A stretch of 56,618 bases of DNA from contig JACRKZ010000055.1 of the NCBI GenBank assembly GCA_016235455.1, positions 1-56,618 on the forward strand. Reading direction: 5' to 3'. The notes beneath the pieces were generated by a model, which was not told the origin of the DNA, did not search any database, and saw only the letters and a program-made list of their open reading frames with translations. Shown piece by piece: positions 8,016 through 15,815 of the stretch. Within the stretch, counting starts at the first letter, position 1; every line of letters starts with the position of its first letter. Made by a program: the position numbers and the translations under genes. This DNA is from Armatimonadota bacterium. Lineage in GTDB: Bacteria > Armatimonadota > UBA10988.

Positions 8016-8702
8016 TCAGTAGTCGACGCCGCCGAGCCCGCCCACGGTGGTATTGGGGTCGGGGTAGCCGAGCGAGCCGATCCGCAACTGCGCAGCGGCC
8101 AGCAGCTTGACGTGGCCGTCGAAGAACAGGTAGTTGCGCCGGCCGCGGAAGCTCCACCAGCCCACCGTGCAGGTTTCGTGCGCATCGATCCAGTCGGCGC
8201 AGAGCACTTTGCGCGCGGGCTGAGCCACACTGCTCAGGCTCTGACTGGTGGGCGTGGGCGGGTTGCCCGCGTAGAAGTCCACCAGGCTCATGCCAGCCAG
8301 CTGGCCGGGGCTGTAGTAGCTGCAAGCGGCGTAGCCATAGGACGTGCCGTCCCACAGCGCCGGGGCGACGGTGTCGGACGGGCAGGCCAGCACGCTCGGC
8401 GCGCTGCCGGCGCGGTCCCAAGTGGACCCGGCGGCGCCGCGCCAGGCCAGGTAAGGTGCCAGCGGCCAGCGGAAGCGGCGGCCCATCCACAGGTACGGTT
8501 CACCGGTGTTGGGCAGGCGGTCGTCGTAGTCGCTGCTGTACTGCGCGATGGCATGGCCGATCTGCCGGAGATTGGAGGCACAGGTCGCCTGGCGGCCCTT
8601 TTCGCGGGCTCGCGCGAAGACCGGCAACAGCATCCCCGCCAGGATGGCGGTGATGGCGATGACGATCAGCAACTCGGTCAGCGTGAAGGCTCGTCTGCGC
8701 AT
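8016..8702 (-). CDS. Type II pseudopilin-like protein (prepilin N-terminus, DGH C-terminal element)
   Basis: The 228-residue product begins RRRAFTLTELLIVIAITAIL, a classic prepilin peptidase site with Glu at position +5 of the mature form. This is followed by LLPVFARAREKGRQATCASNLRQIG and YSSDYDDRLPN. The C-terminal half contains LACPSD, Cys-containing loops, and NYLFFDGHVKLL near the end. This is the G/H-type pseudopilin family that is greatly expanded in Armatimonadota and Planctomycetota. Substrate and assembly are unknown; such proteins are exported and anchored by their N-terminal helix. I chose the start at 8702; an ATG 8 codons upstream lies inside the inverted-repeat promoter element. 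It is divergent from hisC. Confidence 0.85.
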   Translation of the reverse strand: MRRRAFTLTELLIVIAITAILAGMLLPVFARAREKGRQATCASNLRQIGHAIAQYSSDYDDRLPNTGEPYLWMGRRFRWPLAPYLAWRGAAGSTWDRAGSAPSVLACPSDTVAPALWDGTSYGYAACSYYSPGQLAGMSLVDFYAGNPPTPTSQSLSSVAQPARKVLCADWIDAHETCTVGWWSFRGRRNYLFFDGHVKLLAAAQLRIGSLGYPDPNTTVGGLGGVDY

Positions 8703-8721
8703 TCGTCCAGCAGCTCCAGCC

Positions 8722-8764
8722 GCCATTGTAGCATCCGATCCGACTCGACCGGTGCTACAATGGC
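8722..8764. promoter_or_regulatory. Divergent promoter/operator: 11-bp inverted repeat between pseudopilin and hisC genes
   Basis: GCCATTGTAGC (8722-8732) and GCTACAATGGC (8754-8764) are perfect inverted copies, 21 bp apart. Each arm contains TACAAT facing its own gene, a good -10 hexamer: 8756-8761 for hisC, about 32 bases before its ATG, and 8730-8725 for the pseudopilin, about 23 bases before its ATG. Canonical -35 elements are weak on both sides and would fall within the shared spacer. Confidence 0.55.
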
Positions 8765-8792
8765 TCCCCGAGCCAAATTGCGAAGGAGAATC

Positions 8793-9917
8793 ATGGTGAT
8801 TGGCAGCGACTCCCGGAACGGCATTGCGTCTTGCGTCAAGCCGCAGGTGCACGCGTTGACCCCGTACTCGCCGGGCAAGCCAATCCATGAGGTGCAGCGC
8901 GAGCTGGGCCTGACCGACGTAATCAAGCTGGCCAGCAACGAGAACCCGTTCGGGCCGGCGCCGGCCGTCGTCGAGGCGGTGCGCGCGGCGGTGCCCGACA
9001 TCAACTACTATCCCGACGCGGGCAGCATGGACCTGCGCGCCAAGCTGGCCGAGCGCCACGGGGTGAGCATCGACCACCTGTCCATGGGCAACGGCTCGGA
9101 CGAGATCCTGCAGTTGGTCGGCTATGCCGTGCTGGACCGCGACGACGAGCTGGTCATCGGCGACCCGACCTTCGCGCGCTACGCGCCGCAAGCGGTCATC
9201 AACGGTGCCCGCGCGGTCAAGGTGCCGCTGAAGGACTACACGCACGACGTCGAGGCCATGGCCGCCGCCTGCGGGCCGCGCACCAAAGCCATCTTCCTGG
9301 CCAATCCGCACAATCCCGCCGGCACGTACGTCGGCGATAGCGCCATCGAGTGGCTGCTGGACAACGTGCCCGAGCACACGCTGGTGGTGCTCGACGAAGC
9401 CTACTACGAGTTCGTCGACCACGCCGACGCCGGCCGCTCGCAGGCCATGGCGCTGGCGCGCCCCAATGTGATGATCCTGCGCACGTTCTCCAAGATCCAC
9501 GCCCTCGCGGCGCTGCGCGTGGGCTACGCCCTGGCCCGGCCCGAGCTGACGCGCTGGCTGGAACAGGTGCGCGAGCCGTTCAACGTCAACAGCCTGGCCC
9601 AAGTGGCCGCGCTGGCGGCGCTCGACGACCGCGACCATGTGGCCAACACCGTCGCGGCCAACGCCGCCGGCCGCCAGCGCTACGCCGAGGGCTGCGCCGC
9701 GTTGGGTGTGCGGGCCATCCCGTCACAGGCCAACTTCACGCTGATGGAAGTCGGCGCCGAGCGTGAGCAGACGGTCTACATGGGCCTCATGCGCCGCGGC
9801 GTCATCGTGCGCAACTGCACGCCGCTGGGCCTGCCCGGCCACATCCGTGTGACCATCGGCACGCCTGAGCAGTGCGAGCGCTTCCTGGAAGCCTTCGCCG
9901 AGGCGCTGAACGACTGA
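8793..9917 (+). CDS. hisC: Histidinol-phosphate/aromatic aminotransferase
   Basis: This 374-residue PLP enzyme of fold type I has the HisC hallmarks: KLASNENPFGPAP near residues 47-59, YPDAGS, NPHNPAGT, VVLDEAYYEF, and the Schiff-base lysine K234 in RTFSKIHALAALRVGYA. It converts imidazole-acetol phosphate to histidinol phosphate using glutamate. HisC enzymes often also transaminate prephenate, phenylpyruvate or tyrosine. Here it heads a tyrA-aroA series rather than the hisD-hisB pair at 32.4 kb, so its main job may be the last step of Tyr/Phe synthesis. The ATG at 8793 has AAGGAG 4 bases upstream of it. Length is normal for the family. Confidence 0.9.
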   Translation: MVIGSDSRNGIASCVKPQVHALTPYSPGKPIHEVQRELGLTDVIKLASNENPFGPAPAVVEAVRAAVPDINYYPDAGSMDLRAKLAERHGVSIDHLSMGNGSDEILQLVGYAVLDRDDELVIGDPTFARYAPQAVINGARAVKVPLKDYTHDVEAMAAACGPRTKAIFLANPHNPAGTYVGDSAIEWLLDNVPEHTLVVLDEAYYEFVDHADAGRSQAMALARPNVMILRTFSKIHALAALRVGYALARPELTRWLEQVREPFNVNSLAQVAALAALDDRDHVANTVAANAAGRQRYAEGCAALGVRAIPSQANFTLMEVGAEREQTVYMGLMRRGVIVRNCTPLGLPGHIRVTIGTPEQCERFLEAFAEALND

Positions 9918-10025
9918 TTCCCACCGGGGTGACCCACCGTGGCCGCCCTGCCGCCGGACCGGTGGGCAGGACGGCCGCGGCGGGTCGGCTCGACGGTGTG
10001 TCTGACCAGAAGTGAGGCCGCGATC

Positions 10026-10895
10026 GTGTTTGAGCGTGTCGCCATCCTGGGCGTCGGGCTGATCGGCGGCTCGTTCGGCCTGGCTCTGCGCGCGCGCGGG
10101 CTGGCCGGCGAGGTGGTCGCCTACTCGCGCACGCCGGCCACGCGCGAGTCGGCGGTGGCGCTGGGCGCGGCCACGCACAGCGCCGACTCGCCGCAAGCCT
10201 GCGTCGAAGGCGCGGATCTCGTCTATCTGGCCACGCCGGTGGATGCGGTGCTACCCACGCTGCACGCGCTGCTGCCGCATCTGCGGCCCGGCTGCCTGGT
10301 CACCGATGCGGCCAGCTCCAAGGGGCTGATCGTGGCCGCCGCCGACTCACTGGATCTGGGCTTGGCGCGGTTCGTCGGCGGGCATCCGATGACCGGCAAG
10401 GCCAGCACCGGTGTGGAGGCGGCCGATGCCGACCTGTTCGTCGACCGCGCCTATGCCTTCACGCCCACCGCGCACACCGACCCCGCCGCGCTGGCGCGCA
10501 TGGTGGCGCTGGCCGAGGCCATCGGCTCACGCGTGCTGACGCTGACTCCGGCCGAGCATGACTCGGCGGTGGCCACCGTGTCACACTTGCCGCATGTGCT
10601 GGCCTACTCGCTGGTGTTGCTCACCGAGCAGCGCCGCGCGGCGGGCGAGCCGGTGTTCGAGCTGGCCGCGGGTTCCTGGGAGAGCCTGACCCGCGTGGCC
10701 GCCAGCACGCCGTCGTTGTGGCGCGAGATCCTGCTGTCCAACCGCGACGCCGTCGTGGCCGCGCTGTCGGATTACCAGAAGACCGTCAGTCAGTTGACCG
10801 ATCTGCTGGCCGCGGGCGACGGCCCGGCGCTCGAAGCGCTGCTGGCCGCCGCGCAGGTCTGCAAGGCCGACCATCCCGGCCGAGGTGCGCGATGA
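10026..10895 (+). CDS. tyrA: Prephenate (or arogenate) dehydrogenase
   Basis: This 289-residue enzyme has an N-terminal NAD(P)-binding motif (VAILGVGLIGGSFGLALRARG, residues 4-24). Its TyrA-type active-site segments are DAASSKG, GGHPMTGKASTGVEAA and EHDSAVATVSHLPH. It oxidatively decarboxylates prephenate to 4-hydroxyphenylpyruvate in tyrosine synthesis. There is no fused chorismate mutase and no C-terminal ACT domain, so feedback control by tyrosine is not evident. The GTG at 10026 is preceded by GTGAGG at a good distance; an upstream in-frame ATG gives an unconserved extension. Its stop overlaps the aroA start (ATGA). NAD versus NADP preference cannot be read safely. Confidence 0.9.
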   Translation: MFERVAILGVGLIGGSFGLALRARGLAGEVVAYSRTPATRESAVALGAATHSADSPQACVEGADLVYLATPVDAVLPTLHALLPHLRPGCLVTDAASSKGLIVAAADSLDLGLARFVGGHPMTGKASTGVEAADADLFVDRAYAFTPTAHTDPAALARMVALAEAIGSRVLTLTPAEHDSAVATVSHLPHVLAYSLVLLTEQRRAAGEPVFELAAGSWESLTRVAASTPSLWREILLSNRDAVVAALSDYQKTVSQLTDLLAAGDGPALEALLAAAQVCKADHPGRGAR

Positions 10896-12175
10896 TCCAG
10901 ATCCACCCAGCCCAGACCCCGCCGGTGGCCACCGTCCATCTGCCGGGCTCCAAGAGCTACACCAACCGCGCGCTGGCCGTGGCCGCCCTGGCCCACGGCC
11001 GGTCGACACTGCATGGCGCGCTGTTCTCCGACGATACCGACCACATGTCCGCGGCGCTCAACGAGCTGGGCATCCGCGTCGAGGCCGACCCGCGCGGGCA
11101 GACCATGACCGTCGAGGGCTGCGGCGGCGTGGTGCCGAGCGACGCCGCCACGCTGTTCTGCGGCAACGCCGGCACGGCGGTGCGGTTCCTGTTGGCGCTC
11201 TGCGCGCTGGGCCATGGACGCTATGTGATTGACGGCAATGCCCGCATGCGCGAGCGGCCGCAAGGCCCGCTGCTGGCCGCGCTGCGGCAGCTCGGCGCCG
11301 AGGTGACCAGCCAGTTCGGCAACGACTGCCCGCCGGTCACGCTGCAGGCCGGCGGCCTGCACGGCGGCACGCTGAGCATGGATGGCTCGCTGTCCAGCCA
11401 GTACTTCACCGCGCTCTGCCAGGTGGCCCCGTGCATGGCGCTCGGGCTCGATCTGCGGGTTGAGGGCGACCTGGTCAGCAAGCCCTATCTGGACATGACC
11501 GCCGACGTCATGGCCGCCTTCGGCGTGACCATGGTCAATGAGTCTTACGGCCGCTTCATCGTCGCCCCGGGCCAGGCTTACCAGGCGACCGACTACCACA
11601 TCGAGCCCGACGCCTCGGGCGCCAGCTACTTCCTGGGCGCAGCCGCGGTGACCGGCGGGTGCATCACGGTGCGGGGGCTGCACCGCAACTCGCGGCAAGG
11701 CGATGTGGCCTTCGCCGACGTGCTGGGCCAGATGGGCTGCACCGTGACCGACTCGCCCGACGGCCTGACCGTCCAGGGGCCGGCCCAGTTGCGCGGCGTG
11801 AGCGTGGACATGAACGCGGTCAGCGATACCGCGCTGACCCTGGCGGCCATCGCGCCGTTCGCCTCGACGCCCACCGAGATCCGTGGCATTGAGCACGCGC
11901 GCCGCCAGGAGTGCGACCGCGTGGCCGCCGTGGCCACCGAACTGGCGCGCCTGGGCGTGCGGGTCGAGGAGCGGCCAGACGGCTGGCGCATCGAGCCGGG
12001 CCAGCCCACGGGCGGCTCGGTGGAAACCTACGACGACCATCGCATGGCCATGAGCTTCGCGCTGATCGGGCTCAAGACGCCCGGCATTCAGATCCGCAAT
12101 CCCGAGTGCGTGCGCAAAACCTTCCCCTCCTTCTGGCACCGGTTCGCCGCGCTGACGCTACCGGGCCTGGCCTGA
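10892..12175 (+). CDS. aroA: 3-phosphoshikimate 1-carboxyvinyltransferase (EPSP synthase)
   Basis: This 427-residue enzyme of the shikimate pathway joins PEP to shikimate 3-phosphate. The family motifs are present in order: LPGSKSYTNRALAVAALA (substrate-binding Lys, Ser and Arg), FCGNAGTAVRFLLAL, DGNARMRERP, SSQYFTALC, RRQECDR and YDDHRMAMSFAL. The position usually occupied by 'GVPRM' reads GNARM. The gene overlaps tyrA by four bases and is followed by cmk after 19 bp, a common gene order (tyrA-aroA-cmk). No shikimate kinase or chorismate synthase lies nearby. Confidence 0.95.
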   Translation: MIQIHPAQTPPVATVHLPGSKSYTNRALAVAALAHGRSTLHGALFSDDTDHMSAALNELGIRVEADPRGQTMTVEGCGGVVPSDAATLFCGNAGTAVRFLLALCALGHGRYVIDGNARMRERPQGPLLAALRQLGAEVTSQFGNDCPPVTLQAGGLHGGTLSMDGSLSSQYFTALCQVAPCMALGLDLRVEGDLVSKPYLDMTADVMAAFGVTMVNESYGRFIVAPGQAYQATDYHIEPDASGASYFLGAAAVTGGCITVRGLHRNSRQGDVAFADVLGQMGCTVTDSPDGLTVQGPAQLRGVSVDMNAVSDTALTLAAIAPFASTPTEIRGIEHARRQECDRVAAVATELARLGVRVEERPDGWRIEPGQPTGGSVETYDDHRMAMSFALIGLKTPGIQIRNPECVRKTFPSFWHRFAALTLPGLA

Positions 12176-12194
12176 CCGTCTGGAGCCGCCCACT

Positions 12195-12881
12195 GTGAGC
12201 ACACCGTATCAGCAGATCGCCATCGATGGCCCCGCCGGCACGGGCAAGAGCACCGTGGCCAAACGCGTCGCCGAGACGCTGGGCTACACCTTCGTCGATA
12301 CCGGCGCACTCTACCGCTGCGTGGCCCTGGCCGCCATCGAGGCCGGCCTGTCGCTGGAGCAGGCGGAGGCCATTGGCGAGCTGGCCCGCGGCGCGCGCAT
12401 CCGCTTCGGCGCGCTGGTCGACGGCCGGCAGCCGGTCTGGCTGGACGATGTCGACGTCACCGCGCGCATCCGCGAGCGCGACGTGGACACGCTCTGCTCG
12501 CCGGTCAGCGCCATCCCGCCGGTGCGGGCGGCCCTGCTCGACCAGCAGCGTGGCTTCGCGCAGGCCGGGCCGGTGGTCATGGAGGGCCGCGACATCCAGA
12601 CCGTGGTGCTGCCCGAGGCGCAGGTCAAAGTCTTCCTCACCGCCAGCCCCGGTGTGCGGGCCCAGCGCCGGTTCGACCAGCTGGCGCCCGGCAGCGCCAC
12701 GCTGGCCGAGATCGAGCACAATGTCCGTGAGCGCGATGAGCGCGACAGCTCGCGCGAGCTGGCCCCGCTGCGGCCGGCGGACGACGCGGTCCACATCGAC
12801 ACCGACCCGCTGACCATCGACCAGGTGACCGAGCGCATCGTGGCGCTGGCCCGCGAGCGCCAGGGAGGCAGCCTTGGCTGA
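12195..12881 (+). CDS. cmk: Cytidylate kinase
   Basis: This 228-residue nucleotide kinase phosphorylates CMP and dCMP. It has the P-loop IAIDGPAGTGKSTVAKRVAE (residues 6-25), FVDTGALYRCVAL, VVMEGRDIQTVVLPEA and the Arg/Asp lid region RDERDSSRE. It starts with GTG at 12195, with GGAG 9 bases upstream. The stop overlaps the plsC-like gene by eight bases. The cmk-plsC pair following aroA is a conserved arrangement in several phyla, so the whole 8793-13596 stretch is probably one operon. Confidence 0.93.
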   Translation: MSTPYQQIAIDGPAGTGKSTVAKRVAETLGYTFVDTGALYRCVALAAIEAGLSLEQAEAIGELARGARIRFGALVDGRQPVWLDDVDVTARIRERDVDTLCSPVSAIPPVRAALLDQQRGFAQAGPVVMEGRDIQTVVLPEAQVKVFLTASPGVRAQRRFDQLAPGSATLAEIEHNVRERDERDSSRELAPLRPADDAVHIDTDPLTIDQVTERIVALARERQGGSLG

Positions 12882-13596
12882 CGAACCACGACCCGCCAAG
12901 AAGCGCACGCCCCGGCCGCCGACCTGCTTCGGCGTGCTGCGCTTCACCCAGGCCGGGTGCAACCTGCTCTTTGGCGGGCTGCACCAGATGCAGGTGCATG
13001 GCCGTGAGTACATCCCACGCTCGGGCCCGGCGGTGCTCATGGGCAACCACGAGAGCTTCCTCGACCCGCTGCTGATCATCCAGCTCACCATGCGGCCCAT
13101 TCTGTTCGCCGCCAAGGAGGAGCTGTTCGAGGTGTGGAACGGCTACCTCTTCCCGCGCCTCAACTGCATCCCGGTCAAGCGCGGCACCGCCGACATGGCC
13201 ATGTTCCGGGCCGCGGCCCGGCACCTCAAGCGAGGCCGACTCTTCGGCCTGTTCCCCGAAGGCACCCGCAGCCCCGACGGCGTCATCGGACCGGCGCAGC
13301 CCGGCGCCATCGCCATCGCGCTGTGGTCGGGCGTGCCCATCATCCCCATCGGCATGGCCGGCACCCACAGCGTGCTGCCGCGCCAGGGCGGCTACACCCG
13401 CCTGCCCATCGGCATCGAGGCTGGCCCGCCACTCGTCTTCGGCGATGCCCTGCGCTCACCCAAGGTCAGCAAGGACGAGATCGAGCTGGTCGGACGCCGC
13501 GTCATGGACGAGATCGCCCGGCTCAAACGGCGCATCGAGCAGCGCCTCGGCTATACGGACGATACCGCAGGGTGTAACCCGCCGAGCAATGCCTGA
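12874..13596 (+). CDS. plsC: 1-acyl-sn-glycerol-3-phosphate acyltransferase
   Basis: The 240-residue PlsC-family protein carries the acyltransferase motifs NHESFLDP (the HX4D catalytic pair, residues about 58-65), VKRGTADM, LFPEGTRSPDG and a following VPIIPIGMAG. It acylates lysophosphatidic acid to phosphatidic acid at the inner membrane. Translation probably starts at the TTG at 12874 inside the cmk end, since AGGGAGG lies just upstream and no ATG or GTG is placed better. The N-terminus is basic and Pro-rich (PAKKRTPRPP), which may aid membrane association. Confidence 0.88.
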   Translation: MADEPRPAKKRTPRPPTCFGVLRFTQAGCNLLFGGLHQMQVHGREYIPRSGPAVLMGNHESFLDPLLIIQLTMRPILFAAKEELFEVWNGYLFPRLNCIPVKRGTADMAMFRAAARHLKRGRLFGLFPEGTRSPDGVIGPAQPGAIAIALWSGVPIIPIGMAGTHSVLPRQGGYTRLPIGIEAGPPLVFGDALRSPKVSKDEIELVGRRVMDEIARLKRRIEQRLGYTDDTAGCNPPSNA

Positions 13597-13661
13597 CTCC
13601 TCCAGGTCAAGACACGGCCACGGCAGGTCCGCGGCCGGTGAGCGATACGAGGAGAGAAGCG

Positions 13662-14189
13662 ATGACGCGCAAAGCGTGGATGGTCGTAGGCGGTGTGCTG
13701 GTCCTGGCGCTGGTCGTCGGTGGCGCGAGAGCCGCGGGCGACAAGGCGGAGCGAGCCGGTGACCGCGTGGCCAAGGCGGCCGACAAGGGCGGCGAGTTCG
13801 GCCCGCTGGGCCAGATGCTGGGCCGAGCCGCGGCCAAGCTGGAGCTGACGGACGCCCAGAAGGCTGAGATCAAGACCAAAGTCGCCACCCACCGCGAGGA
13901 GATCGTCGGCGCGCTGGGCAAGGTGCGAGACGCCACGCGCCGGCTGGATGACCTGACGCTGGCTGAGCCACTGGATCAGGAAGCGGTGCGCTCCGCCGCG
14001 ACGCAACTGGGCCAGGCGCTGGGCGACGCGGCGCTGGTCAAGGCCAAGGTCCTGGCCGAGATCAAGCCGCTCCTGACTCCCGAGCAGATCGACCGACTCA
14101 AGACGCTCCGCGCCGACACGCGCGGCAAGATCGACAAGGCTGTGGGCCAGCCCAAGGTGGGCCAGCCCAAGCGCGACAAGGCGAAGTAG
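13662..14189 (+). CDS. Secreted Spy/CpxP-like LTxxQ protein
   Basis: The 175-residue protein has an N-terminal signal peptide or anchor (TRKAWMVVGGVLVLALVVGGARAAG). The rest is helical and highly charged, with LELTDAQKAEIKTKV and a second LLTPEQIDRLKTLR. These are the two LTxxQ-type repeats of the Spy/CpxP/ZraP family of periplasmic chaperones and metal sensors. GGAGAG precedes the ATG at 13662. The C-terminus has a short duplicated VGQPK unit. It is the first gene of a tight set with an ECF sigma factor, a small membrane protein and a second Spy-like protein, which suggests envelope stress or metal sensing. Confidence 0.7.
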   Translation: MTRKAWMVVGGVLVLALVVGGARAAGDKAERAGDRVAKAADKGGEFGPLGQMLGRAAAKLELTDAQKAEIKTKVATHREEIVGALGKVRDATRRLDDLTLAEPLDQEAVRSAATQLGQALGDAALVKAKVLAEIKPLLTPEQIDRLKTLRADTRGKIDKAVGQPKVGQPKRDKAK

Positions 14190-14203
14190 AGAGGTTGGCC
14201 GCG

Positions 14204-14827
14204 GTGAGTTCGACCGAAGTGGCCTGGCAGTCGGTGGGTTCCAGCGTTTCGATGCTGGAGCCCCCCGACCTCGACGCCCGCGACGTGCGCATGTCGCTGG
14301 GTGGCGACCCCGACTCGTTCGAGCGACTCGTGCGCCGGCACCAGGCAGCGATTGGCCGGCTGATGTGGCGGTTCGCCCGCAACGCCGCCGACCAGGACGA
14401 ACTGACCCAGGAGGTCTTCGTCACGGCCTGGACAGCGCTACGCACCTGGCGCGGCACGGGCAGCTTCGAACGCTGGTTGCGGCGCATCGCGGTGCGCGTG
14501 GGCTATGCCTACTGGCGTCGTCGTGGCAAGGACGCCGCCCGCCTCGAGTTCGCCGAGACCGTGGACGAACTGGTCGACCAGGGCGCCGCCCTGGTCGACC
14601 GCGAGCGGCACGCGGCCGACGACGCGGCGCGCGAGGCGGGCGAGCTGGTGCACCGCCTGCTGGCCCGGCTGAGCGACCGCGACCGGTTGGTGCTGACGCT
14701 GTTGCACCTCGAAGGATTGAGCGTGGCGGAGATAGGCGAAGCCACGGGCTGGAGCCAGAGCCTGGTCAAGGTTCAGGCCCACCGCGCGCGCGCCCGCCTC
14801 AAGAAGCTGATGGAGGCTGAATCATGA
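14204..14827 (+). CDS. ECF-family RNA polymerase sigma factor
   Basis: The 207-residue protein has region 2 (FERLVRRHQAAIGRLMWRFARNAADQDELTQEVFVTAWTALRTW, residues about 40-84), then WLRRIAVRVGYAYWRRR. Region 4 follows (LSDRDRLVLTLLHLEGLSVAEIGEATGWSQSLVKVQAHRARARLKKL). It directs RNA polymerase to a dedicated promoter set. I chose the GTG at 14204 because AGAGAGG lies 9 bases upstream; a TTG three codons earlier has no room for a ribosome site. It is 14 bp after the Spy-like gene and overlaps the next gene by four bases (ATGA). No zinc-finger anti-sigma factor is present; the neighbours may perform that function. Confidence 0.9.
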   Translation: MSSTEVAWQSVGSSVSMLEPPDLDARDVRMSLGGDPDSFERLVRRHQAAIGRLMWRFARNAADQDELTQEVFVTAWTALRTWRGTGSFERWLRRIAVRVGYAYWRRRGKDAARLEFAETVDELVDQGAALVDRERHAADDAAREAGELVHRLLARLSDRDRLVLTLLHLEGLSVAEIGEATGWSQSLVKVQAHRARARLKKLMEAES

Positions 14828-15093
14828 GTACCTCCGGAGACAGGTTGGAGGTCTTCGACCGCCTGGCCGAGCTGGCCTGCCGCGAGAATCCGCCACTGCC
14901 CGATGTGGTGGCGCGCGTGCGGCAGCGGGTCATGGTGCGCTGCCTCCGCGAACCGTTGTTGCCGCGTTGGGCCTTCGGCCTGACCGGTGCCCTGGGCCTC
15001 GTGGCCTGCACCTGCGGCTGGATTGGCTGGCAGGCCTGGTCGCTGGCGGCCGACCCGCTCGGCGGCTGGTTGCTGAGCACGGTGGTGAGCTGA
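14824..15093 (+). CDS. Small membrane protein, candidate anti-sigma partner
   Basis: The 89-residue protein has a soluble N-terminal half of about 45 residues (EVFDRLAELACRENPPLPDVVARVRQRVM) and one membrane helix (FGLTGALGLVACTCGWIGW). A short outside tail follows. Its ATG overlaps the sigma-factor stop, so the two are translationally coupled. The size, single helix, cytoplasmic N-terminal region and position match small membrane anti-sigma factors such as CnrY. No sequence family is recognised. The role as sigma inhibitor is inferred from position only. Confidence 0.55.
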   Translation: MSTSGDRLEVFDRLAELACRENPPLPDVVARVRQRVMVRCLREPLLPRWAFGLTGALGLVACTCGWIGWQAWSLAADPLGGWLLSTVVS

Positions 15094-15095
15094 TC

Positions 15096-15668
15096 ATGAG
15101 CGACGAACCCACGCCTCGCGGCGAGGACACTGTGGAAGCCACGCCCGTTGTGGCGGACGAAACCGGCGACCTGGGCCCGACGCCCGCCGCCCGCGCTGTC
15201 CGGCGACGCGCACTGCTGCTGGTGCTGGTCGGACTGCTGCTGTTTGGCAGCGGCATGGTCACCGGCGCCGGGCTGCTGGCCCACTCGCTGGGCCGGCGCA
15301 TGAAGCGCATGGCGGACAATCCAGGGCAGGTGGCCGCCGCGGCCATGACCCGCCAGCTCAATCTGAGCGCTGCCCAGCGCGTGCAAGTCGACGCCATCCT
15401 GGAGAAGCACCGCAACGACTTCGCCGCCGTGCGCAAACTGATGGCCGAGAACTATCGATCCATGGCCGACGAGGTGAAGGCCGTCCTGACCCCCGCCCAA
15501 CAGGCCACCTTCGACCAGATGCTGGCCCGCATGCGCAAAGTGGGCATGATGGGCGGACCCGGCGACCATCGCCATGGCCCCGGTGGCGGCCCCCGCGACT
15601 GGCGTCCGCCCGGCCCGCCACCGCCCGGCGCACCGCCTGGCGGCCCGCCCCGCGACGGCCCGCACTGA
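15096..15668 (+). CDS. Membrane-anchored Spy/CnrX-like protein with His/Pro/Gly-rich tail
   Basis: The 190-residue protein has a cytoplasmic N-terminus of about 38 residues and one membrane helix (ALLLVLVGLLLFGSGMVTGAGLLA). Its periplasmic helical domain carries the LTxxQ-type elements LNLSAAQRVQVDAIL and VLTPAQQATFDQML. The last 40 residues are rich in Gly, Pro, His and Arg (GDHRHGPGGGPRDW), which may bind metal. The layout resembles heavy-metal sensors of the CnrX/Spy group. It lies two bases after the small membrane protein gene. Together with 13662, 14204 and 14824 it forms a candidate envelope-sensing sigma-factor module. Confidence 0.65.
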   Translation: MSDEPTPRGEDTVEATPVVADETGDLGPTPAARAVRRRALLLVLVGLLLFGSGMVTGAGLLAHSLGRRMKRMADNPGQVAAAAMTRQLNLSAAQRVQVDAILEKHRNDFAAVRKLMAENYRSMADEVKAVLTPAQQATFDQMLARMRKVGMMGGPGDHRHGPGGGPRDWRPPGPPPPGAPPGGPPRDGPH

Positions 15669-15678
15669 GGAGCTAGCG

Positions 15679-15710
15679 GCGGGCGTCGGGCGGAGCCATC
15701 CGACGCCCGC
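15679..15710 (+). terminator. Hairpin terminator candidate after the ECF module
   Basis: GCGGGCGTCGG (15679-15689) and CCGACGCCCGC (15700-15710) form a perfect 11-bp stem with a 10-base loop, ten bases after the stop codon. No T-run follows, so it may be a Rho-assisted or RNA-protecting structure. Confidence 0.5.
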
Positions 15711-15724
15711 GACGAGGGCAGCCG

Positions 15725-15753
15725 TTGGCGTCTCACGCGGGTTGGCCTATACT
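15725..15753 (+). promoter_or_regulatory. Sigma-70-type promoter of ilvE
   Basis: TTGGCG (15725-15730), a 17-base spacer and TATACT (15748-15753) match the housekeeping consensus at 4 of 6 and 5 of 6 positions. The predicted leader to the ilvE ATG is about 55 bases. Confidence 0.6.
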
Positions 15754-15815
15754 CAGCAATCGGCTGCGTCATGCAAGTGATGCGTACGGCTCGATGAGGC
15801 GCAGCGGCAGGGCTC

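Noticed and set aside
8703..9638. A long in-frame N-terminal extension of the pseudopilin gene into the hisC antisense strand.
   Set aside because: The prepilin signal must be N-terminal, and the extension is the antisense of hisC. A start at 8702 with a nearby promoter is sufficient.
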